Shown here piece after piece: positions 56,519 to 64,000 of a stretch of DNA of 64,000 nt; within the stretch, counting starts at the first letter, position 1; every line of letters starts with the position of its first letter. Location: NCBI RefSeq assembly GCF_905220565.1, contig NC_059404.1, forward strand, positions 16,396,472 to 16,460,471, in the 5' to 3' direction. The notes under the pieces were generated by a model. The model was not told the origin of the DNA and did not search any database. It saw nothing but the letters and a program-made list of their open reading frames with translations. Made by a program: the position numbers and the translations under genes. This DNA is from Melitaea cinxia. Lineage: Eukaryota > Arthropoda > Insecta > Lepidoptera > Nymphalidae.

Positions 56519-56554
56519 CCGCGCGGTCGAGCGACGGACTGTATAGACATCAAG
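56519..56554 (+). other. Candidate 36-nt coding exon
   Basis: A GC-richer 36-base block lies between an acceptor-like TTTGTGTTGCAG and a donor-like AAG|GTCTGT. It is open in one frame as PRGRATDCIDIK, and its length is a multiple of three, so inclusion would keep frame. The flanks are AT-rich and non-coding. I do not recognise the peptide. Evidence is only compositional and splice-site-like, so chance remains possible. Confidence 0.3.
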
Positions 56555-56702
56555 GTCTGTATTAAGTATATGAGCATTTACATTATTAAGAACATTTTAA
56601 TCACATTTTTTTTACAAGTATGTCTACTGACAAACTTAATTTCTTGTCACTGGATGAAATTTTATCCTCTTTATAGTTGCCTAATATAAATTTATTTTGT
56701 AT

Positions 56703-57015
56703 CTAATATATAAAATTCTCGTGTCGCGGTGTTTGTAGTTAATCTCCTCCGAAACGGCTTGACCGATTCTCATGAAATTTTGTATGCATATTGGGTAGGT
56801 CTGAGAATCAAAAAATATCTATTTTTCACCCCCCTAAATGCTAAGGGTAGTCCATCCCTATTTTTTTTTTAATTTTTAGATAAATTATTAATTTTTTAAT
56901 TTTTTATGATACAACATTGAAAAATACATACAACCCTAAATTTTTAACCCTCTACGATCAACCCCTATTTTTAAATAGCGTTTAGCGGCAAGACAACGTT
57001 TGCCGAGTCAGCTAG
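56703..57015 (+). mobile_element. Helitron-like element F4
   Basis: Begins TCTAATATATAAAATTCTCG and ends GAGTCAGCTAG|T (CTAG 57012-57015). Longer and more diverged in the middle than F2 and F3. Confidence 0.75.
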
Positions 57016-57780
57016 TAATTAGATAAAATCGTTAAATAAAATAAAATAAAATAAAAATAAAAAATCGTTAAGTAACTGTAAATTAATTACCTCAATTTAA
57101 ATTTTTTCAATGATAACTTTTGTTCATTGTGATCTTATTTATTCATATTTCTAAACGTGAAAATTTTTTTTGGCCCATTTTAAATTTTATTTCGTCTAAA
57201 TATACAAGCTACTTTGGAAACATACTTCTGTATAACCGTCTGATATACTTTTTCTTAGGTTAAAAAAACCTAAAATATTTTGTCGTACAATGTGTTTCAT
57301 TGTAAATTATAGCCGTGCTAACACGCTCACGAAAGGTATCATGCGAAACGAGCTTATTAAAGTAGCTCATCTATTTTAACAAAGTGTAATTTAAAATTAA
57401 GCTAGGATTTTTTTACGTGGAACGTAAACGTATTACACCTACAGAACCCTCCATTTGAAGTAACGCAGTTAGGAATCGAACTCCTTATATAACAGACTAT
57501 TTATTATTATTATTTGGTCATTAGCATGTTAATAAGATAACATTAATGTAGCCATTAATTAAAGTCGTTAATAAACATAGACATTATATATAAATACTTA
57601 AACACTAAATCACTTGTCAAGTAAAATCACCCGTCTGAGAATGCTCTATTACCGTCTGTAATGAAGTAGCAAATTAAAGTCGAGCTCCTCGGCTGCTGAG
57701 CTTTATTACTAGGGCATCAGAAAAACTTTTTATAAAATATATATGAAAACTAAATTTTATTAACATATGACATTATTTAT
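57016..57780. other. AT-rich, no gene seen
   Basis: No recognised repeat. Confidence 0.55.
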
Positions 57781-57990
57781 TTCGACTGGGGAAGTACCTT
57801 ACAAAAGATACACAACTAAATAAAACTGCTTTCAACCAGTGTCGCGTTTCTGTGGTGAATAAGATGACCAGAGCTCCTGGGGTGATTGGGGATAGGGTCG
57901 GCAACGCGCTTGCGACGCTTCTGGTGTTGTAAACATCTATAAGCTACGATAATCGCTTAAGCCGTACGCTTGTTTGCCGACCGAGTTGTT
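57781..57990 (+). repeat. Dispersed repeat family I, copy
   Basis: Fuller than the copy at 35388; includes GGGGATAGGGTCGGCAACGC and ends at TTGTTTGCCGACC. Retroposon A13 lies about 25 bp downstream. Confidence 0.7.
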
Positions 57991-58015
57991 TAAAAAAATA
58001 TATTAATTATATTTA

Positions 58016-58349
58016 TCATCATCATTACAGCCTATACAGTCCACTGCTGGACATATATCTCTACAAGTTTACGTCAAAAATAACGTGAACTTATGTGTTT
58101 TGCTCATAGTCACCACGCTGGGCAGGCGGGTTGGTGACCGCAGGGCTGGCTTTGTCGCACCGAAGACGCTGCTATCCGTCTTCGGCCTGTGTATTTCAAA
58201 GCCAGCAGTTGGATGGTTATCCCGCCACCGATCGGCTTTTTAGGTTCCAAGGTGGTAGTGGAATTGTGTTATCCCATTAGTCGCCTCTTACGACACCCAC
58301 GGGAATAGAGGGGGTGGCTATATTCTTTAGTACCGTAGCCACACAGAAC
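58016..58349 (-). mobile_element. Retroposon family A, copy 13 (with TSD)
   Basis: Full-length, flanked by the 11-bp repeat AATTATATTTA at 58005-58015 and 58350-58360. Confidence 0.88.
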
Positions 58350-58360
58350 AATTATATTTA

Positions 58361-58989
58361 TACATGTATAAAGTTTCTAGCATTCTTCTCTATCACATCA
58401 ACTTGTGTTTGACATCATTGGCCCTAACTTAGACTTTTAATTGATTTATAAATTTTAGGTAACATTATTCGCATCATATGTACCAATGTAAAGTAACAGT
58501 AATGAAAGAATGGGTATGTAACTTGAAACTATAATGAATATATTTAATGTACCGTTAATATTAAAGCTTAACGTACAGCGTTCGTTCAAGGGTATCTTTA
58601 GCGGTTTTATTCAGGTGCCAATCTAATGTTTCATTTCAAGGCTTTCGAAATTATTTTTACACGTGTCATAAGCAATTGTACATAATATATTGATTGTAGT
58701 ATAATATAAATATTATGTAAAATCTTGTGAAAAAATATAATTTTTTCTGTTCTTTGGATAAACTTCATCATATTACGTATAATAATGTCTCCCGTTTATT
58801 TTAAATATCATTCAGTATCTTTTGACACTAAAAATACGAATATATACTAAAATTCGATCCTAATATTACTACTTACCCTACTACACGATACTTTTGCTAC
58901 TTGAATGTCAAAATAATTAACAACAAACGTAGCATATGTTTCATTTTTATATTCGTAATTCTCAATCGCTGTTGTTTTTTTTTTATAAC
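58361..58989. other. AT-rich, no gene seen
   Basis: No recognised repeat. Confidence 0.55.
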
Positions 58990-59225
58990 TAGGACGGGAA
59001 ACAATTGTACGTCTCACCTTATAGTAGCGATAACGTGTAGCTTATAGCCTGCAACACCAGAAGTATCGAAGCGTGTTGTCGACCTTACCCCTGATCCACC
59101 TCCAGGAGCTCTACTCATCTTACTCACCACAGGAACACAACACTGCTTGAAAGTAGTATTATTTAGTTGTGATCTGCTGTGTAAGGTAGAGGTACTTCCC
59201 CACTCAGGCTGCTCCAGATTTTGAG
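58990..59225 (-). repeat. Dispersed repeat family I, minus-strand copy
   Basis: Reverse-oriented and diverged; ends with CCACTCAGGCTGCTCCAGAT near 59199, the family's 5' side. Confidence 0.66.
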
Positions 59226-59897
59226 CAGGATAGTTTCTCAGTTAAAATCAGTTGATAGAAGAAATGAAATAAATAAGTATGTTTTTTTAAAGAATTTCGT
59301 AACAAAACAAGTTCAAAAAATGAAGAAACATTTAGCTTTCTTTTTATATCCCTTATTTGTGCCACTCGTTTAAAACTAAGAAACAAGTAAACATTGTGAA
59401 AAGTCGTGACTAGGATTGAGTCGTGTGACCTAGTTGCTATTTTTCCCAGACATCACTTTTCTAAAGTGAAACTTTGTAATGAAGAATGTACTTTTTTAAA
59501 ACATAAGAAAACTACAAAAAATTACACTGTTGAGGTAAAAATATATTTTAAGGTAAATTTTAATAACATATATGTGTAACAAAACTATACATTAGTATAT
59601 TAAATAGATGATCATAAATGACTTAAAATGAATACAAGAGGACATGACATGACATGGACGAAATAATCTGGGACCTTTTAGCACTATCGGAAGCTATTAC
59701 ACAAAAGGAAGAATTAAGATGTCTCTATAATCATATATTTCATTCTTTTAATATAAATTAATTTTTGAAAGAACTTTGAAAAAGTGCTAAAGTCAGAAGA
59801 ACCTCAACCGTAAACAATTTTGCAGCCCTTGAGAGCCTCGTAAACTTACCTTCCTTTGGTAATTTCGTTTGATGAGAACAGCTATTTCGGGACCAAA
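59226..59897. other. AT-rich, no gene seen
   Basis: 59832-59877 matches motif K near 11671. Confidence 0.5.
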
Positions 59898-59955
59898 ATA
59901 ATTATGGTAATATATCCTTAACCAAGTTACTTTTTAGATGTACTAGTTACAATCA
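59898..59955 (+). repeat. Left long direct repeat flanking the LINE tail
   Basis: Matches 60144-60203 with a handful of mismatches, including the shared core TATATCCTTAACCAA and TACTTTTTAGATGTACTAGTT. Best read as an unusually long target-site duplication. Confidence 0.7.
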
Positions 59956-60125
59956 TCGCGCCAAAAGGAGGACACCAGCAAGATGGTCTGATGTCATCAA
60001 GAATACAGTGGGAGGCAGCTTGCACCATGCAATAAATGCTGCTTACGATCGCCTTCAATGGAGACATATCATTCGTGGTCGCGATGTTCATCATTGACGG
60101 AACGAAGAAGAAGAAGAGGATGAAG
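59956..60125 (+). mobile_element. LINE 3'-end insertion with GAA-rich tail
   Basis: One frame reads RRTPARWSDVIKNTVGGSL, then stops shortly after RGRDVHH, the usual shape of a LINE ORF2 C-terminus of RTE-like or related type. A (GAAGAAGA)n tail follows at about 60098-60132. The segment lies between near-identical direct repeats of about 55 bp (see 59898-59955 and 60144-60203). Confidence 0.65.
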
Positions 60126-60143
60126 AAGAAGTTACAATTATAT

Positions 60144-60203
60144 GAATTATTATGATAATATATCCTTAACCAAATTACTTTTTAGATGTACTAGTTCCAA
60201 TTA
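60144..60203 (+). repeat. Right long direct repeat flanking the LINE tail
   Basis: Partner of 59898-59955; it begins right after the GAA tail and a short AT stretch. Confidence 0.7.
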
Positions 60204-60559
60204 TGTTACTAGGGCGTACTGTGATGAAAGACGAAAAATATGAAATATTTAATAAGTAAGCTACAGAACACATACGTATTAAAATAGTAACTTTAAATTT
60301 ATAAATATCAATAAAATTCATGATTCTCTTAATATGGAAAATAAATTAAATAATAAATAATAAAATAATACTAATTATTATATAATAAATTCTCTTATAC
60401 AGTTGGAAAAAATGAAATATATAGAACTCATAAATTTACCCCGAGGTAACCCGGTGAATTTCGATTCAAGTGATTCGTTATAAAAAGGTCAAAAACGATT
60501 CGAAATTGAGATATCCTTTACTAAAAAGATTTTAAAAAAGGCCAGTTCATGTTTTTTTA
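60204..60559. other. AT-rich, no gene seen
   Basis: No recognised repeat. Confidence 0.55.
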
Positions 60560-60655
60560 CAGGGCAAGGTCAGCTAACAAATTTACAGCCCTCCTGATGG
60601 TAAGCGGTTCTATAGCCTGTAGACGCTTGCAACAACAAAAGCAATTGTAAAGTAA
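60560..60655 (-). repeat. Family I, 3' fragment, minus strand
   Basis: CTCCTGATGGTAAGCGGTTC and TAGACGCTTGCAACA; eroded. Confidence 0.55.
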
Positions 60656-60880
60656 AATTTAGTTCTAGTTTACAATGAAAGGCTAGAGACCTCTTCAGTA
60701 ATTCTAAGCCGTATCGTAAAACAGAGAGAATTTTCAAGTAATGTGTGAGTATATTAATTATTTATTAACGGTTAGCCAACAAGTTATATGCGACTATATA
60801 AGTAGCCCTTTGGCGCAGTTTATGAGTCTGAGTCTGTGTGTAATATTTATTTTTATTGACTTATATAATCGTATATTCTA

Positions 60881-61079
60881 CTAGCTGACCTGGCGAACTT
60901 CGTATCACCTTATTTTTTTCTGAAATATAATAATAACATAATATATCAAAATAAAATATAGCCTATCTTTTAAGTTGGATCAAACTGCACACGGTGTGCA
61001 AATTTGACTAAAATCGGTTAAGTAGTTTAGGAGTCCATTGAGGACAAACATTGTGACACGAGATTTATATATATTAAGA
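60881..61079 (-). mobile_element. Helitron-like element G2
   Basis: 199 bp, nearly identical to G1, again between A and T. A family C SINE starts about 25 bp further on. Confidence 0.85.
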
Positions 61080-61104
61080 TATATATTATACTTATTTATA
61101 TTTC

Positions 61105-61345
61105 GACTAGCCCGTTAACGCAGCTTGTAGTGACCCTGCTTTCTGCTCCGGGGGTTATGGGTTCGATTCTCACCTGAGTCTGTGTGTAATATATATATTT
61201 ATTTATATATGTATTATTTAGATGTATGTATATAAAAAAAATATTTAGCTATATCAATCGTCTGTTACCTATAACACAAGCTTTGAGTTGTTTACCGTAG
61301 GAACAGACGATCGTGTGGGTTATGTTATAAGATATTTATGTTTAT
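61105..61345 (+). mobile_element. SINE family C, best-preserved copy
   Basis: Head CCCGTTAACGCAGCTTGTAG (A-box-like) and a clean B box GGGTTCGATTC at 61159-61169; ends at AACAGACGATCGTGTGG followed by ATGTTATAAGATATTTATG. A head fragment of the same family lies at 60795-60845. Confidence 0.8.
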
Positions 61346-61811
61346 ATAATTTATACGCGAGTACCTAACGGTACAAACTTTATAGCTAACGTTTAAACTA
61401 CACAACTTATCTGCATGAGTATGAGCCACGTGCCCATAATTGAATATTAGAAAGTTCCGCTTGGGTTTAGTTTAACTTTAATAGTATTCAATTTGTTATT
61501 ATTAAAACTATTACGAGACGTAAGTTTACATATAGGTGTGTAGGCTATAATTAGAATTAGCCAACTTTAGCTCTTTCTAACACTGATTATATTATAGATA
61601 TTAGAGATAGAATTGGTGAGACGGTTTTTAAATTAACAAATGAAACGAAAAATTATTTTGCTAGCAGAAAGCTAAAACTGCTGTGTTATAGGTAATATTT
61701 TATTCCCATAATATCGCTTCAGTTAACGTAATATTAAGTGATAATTACATTGAATAATAATAAAAGATAATTTGAATTGGGGTAGGACACAGCAGGAAAT
61801 CGTGCTCAAGA
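61346..61811. other. AT-rich, no gene seen
   Basis: No recognised repeat. Confidence 0.55.
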
Positions 61812-61925
61812 TATGGAGTAGCTCGACTAGGATAGTACATCGATCTTACAGAAAGTCACAGATAAATAATATTTTTTCTAAGCAGTGTTATGTTTCTGTA
61901 GGTGAGTTAGGTGATCAGAGCTCAC
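61812..61925 (+). repeat. Family I, 5' fragment
   Basis: Diverged copy with CTTACAGAAAGTCACAGAT and GTGATCAGAGCTCAC. Confidence 0.58.
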
Positions 61926-61974
61926 AAATACTTCTTTAACACAATCTTCAGTAGAGTATATTTGCCCGGAAATT

Positions 61975-62272
61975 AAAAAACCGACTTTTACATCGACAAG
62001 TAATACAACATAAGTAGACGAAAAAATAGTCAAGTAAATACGCGCCTATATCCAGCTGTGGACTACTGTGGCTAAAGTTATGTGATAAGATATAACTCAA
62101 AAAGTACTCAATAGATCTCAAATAAAATTAAATGGGACCACAAAACACGCAACACCTTTCGATTTCAAAAAAAATTGAAATCTTTCCACGCAGTCAAAAG
62201 CTCTGAGGTAACATACATAAAAAAACTACTATCGAATTGAGAACTTCCTCCTTTTTTGTAAGTCGGCTAAAT
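61975..62272 (+). repeat. Family H copy, 5' truncated
   Basis: Starts at AAAAAACCGACTTTTACATC and ends TTTTTTGTAAGTCGGCTAA. A short insert at about 62043-62078 (CCTATATCCAGCTGTGGACT) resembles the family A tail. Confidence 0.72.
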
Positions 62273-62428
62273 AAAGTACCTACTCGAACTCGAAACTATA
62301 CATATATCTTTAACTTTATATTATTTATCTATCATTATTTGTGTTCTTATTCTGTAAGAATTTCAAGAAGATAATTATATAATAATTTTAATTTTTTTAT
62401 AACTTATTCTCATATTATATTATATCTT

Positions 62429-62759
62429 CATCATTACAGCCTTTACAGTCCACTACTGGACATAGGCCTCCACAAGTTTACGCCAAAACTAGCGTGAACT
62501 CATGTGTTTTGCCCATAGTCACCACGCTTGGCAAGCGGGTTGGTGACCGCAGGGCTGGCTTTGTCGCAACGAAGACGCTGCTGCCCGTCTTCGGCCTGTG
62601 TATTTCAAAGCCAGCAGTTGGATGGTTATCCCGCCACCGGTCGGCTTTTTAAGTTGCAAGGTGGTAGCGGAACTGTGTTATCCCTTAGTCGCCTCTTACG
62701 ACACCCACGGGGAGAGAGGGGGTGGCTATTTTCTTTAGTACCGTAGCCACACAGCACAG
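62429..62759 (-). mobile_element. Retroposon family A, copy 14 (with TSD)
   Basis: Full-length, flanked by the 11-bp repeat TATTATATCTT at 62418-62428 and 62760-62770. Close to copy 13 in sequence. Confidence 0.88.
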
Positions 62760-62770
62760 TATTATATCTT

Positions 62771-63547
62771 AGTCTTATTAATATGGAAATATTGACAATA
62801 TTAAGGCACGGGTATCTAAAAATCTTAAAGCCCTTTATCTAGGTCGATTTTCTTATCATCTAAAATATACTAATTTTTAACCTCAAACATCTAAAGTTTT
62901 AGGAAATATGATGAAATTTCCATAATATTTCCATTAATTACCGTGTACCTAATTAGATCCAAAATTAGGGTAATTAGGATGATATATTCAAGTTTTACCC
63001 AAGCTCCGCGGCTGATGCGACTAACACGTGTGTGAATAGGAATTAGATTATTATTAAGTTTTTAAATTAAAAATTAATTTTCTATAATTTTTCATTCTAT
63101 GATTTGTCGCATATAAAAAATTAATTAAGTTAAAGATATAGTTTACAAATTATTAAATCCTAACATTTCAATTTCATTATTATTATGTAGGTATATATAT
63201 TTATATAAATTTCGCTGTATCTTAATTAATAAATATTTGCAAAACCTATATGAAATCAAAATAATTAACATACACTAGCCTCCAACTGCTATCACAATTA
63301 AAACAAGAGAGCTTAAATTATAGCAAGAGAAAACTTGATTGGACGGATATAATACGATCATGTCAATCAAAATAACTATGTCAATAAATAACACTCCACT
63401 ATAATATTAAATCCTGCGAATGCCATACTATATAATAATAATACTAACATTTATTTCGGGACTAGCCCATATAATGTTAGTAGTGTTTATTATAACCTAG
63501 TGCTAGTACAATAATAAATATAATAAATTAAAAGTAGTAACATTATA
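62771..63547. other. AT-rich, no gene seen
   Basis: No recognised repeat; many short A/T runs. Confidence 0.55.
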
Positions 63548-63874
63548 TCTATACAAATAAATTAATAAAATTGAAGTGTCTGTTTTTAATATTAAAATAA
63601 CCGCTTTTTAATAAATGCATATAGATGTATACATGGTACATATACCAAAATAACATTTTTTTACAATTTTAGTCTGTCTCTCTGTCTGTTTGTTCCGGCT
63701 AATCTCTGAAACGGCTAAACCGATTTTCACGGGACTTTCACTGACAGATAGCTGATGTAATAAGGAGTGACTTAGGCTAAATAATTTTAGAAATTGATTC
63801 ATTTTATAACTCTGCGAATCGAACAATAACTTTTTTGTAAAATTCCACGCGGACGAAGTCGCGGGCACAGCTAG
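63548..63874 (+). mobile_element. Non-autonomous Helitron D5
   Basis: A|TCTATACAAATAAATTAA start, GTCGCGGGCACAGCTAG|T end (CTAG 63871-63874). An 86-codon minus-strand ORF over it is a shadow. Confidence 0.82.
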
Positions 63875-63926
63875 TATTTACTATAAAAATGTATGTAATT
63901 TCATGACCTTTCAAAAATATTTCGCA

Positions 63927-64000
63927 CAAGATGTTTTACGAGGGTCTACTTTTTCTTTTTATTGCTTTCATAAAAGCGCTCGAAATCAAACATCTCTTCA
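63927..64000 (+). repeat. Dispersed motif J, copy 2 (cut by window end)
   Basis: Same motif as 17099-17176; continues past the window edge. Confidence 0.6.

Overview
The window looks like non-coding, transposon-rich nuclear DNA of a lepidopteran, probably a butterfly. The background is strongly AT-rich. It is packed with short repeat families of a kind widespread in moths and butterflies: retroposons with GATGAT tails, tRNA-headed SINEs, non-autonomous Helitrons ending in CTAG, and foldback elements built on the motif ACCGACTTC. I recognise no intact host protein-coding gene. The organism call rests on recognising these repeats, not on a marker gene.

The outstanding feature is at 37231-38583 (+): an uninterrupted 450-codon reading frame for a superfamily 1 RNA helicase of the alphavirus-like type, as found in plus-strand RNA viruses of the virga/nege-like group. 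It is GC-richer than its surroundings (32 of 60 bases G/C in 37441-37500 against 14 of 60 in 37081-37140) and is followed within about 85 bp by an A-rich tract (38665-38721). It reads as an endogenous viral element (EVE) copied from RNA. No methyltransferase or polymerase accompanies it.

Layout. 0-20 kb: Helitron relics, tRNA-SINEs, five copies of retroposon family A (label mine), a 400-bp GACAGGCA satellite (12279-12677) and a 5'-truncated R1-clade LINE with a 13-bp target-site duplication (15635-16557). 20-27 kb: Helitrons and a nearly complete but broken Jockey/CR1-like LINE on the minus strand (about 22647-26190). 27-37 kb: LINE 3' ends, SINEs and family I repeats. 37-39 kb: the EVE. 39-64 kb: more family A copies, now all on the minus strand, a 0.5-kb foldback element (46141-46641), a 130-bp tandem array (47173-47640), a Helitron nested in a foldback repeat (49136-49334), an unidentified GC-enriched block (53550-54710), a candidate 36-nt exon (56519-56554) and a LINE tail between unusually long direct repeats (59900-60205).

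Repeat labels used: A = 0.33-kb GATGAT-tailed retroposon; B and C = tRNA-headed SINEs; D, E, F, G = non-autonomous Helitron-like elements; H = ACCGACTTC foldback repeat; I = dispersed repeat of unknown class; J, K, L = minor dispersed motifs. There is no operon-like organisation. The only evident relationships are between repeats: A shares its 3' end with an autonomous LINE, and Helitrons sit inside older repeats.
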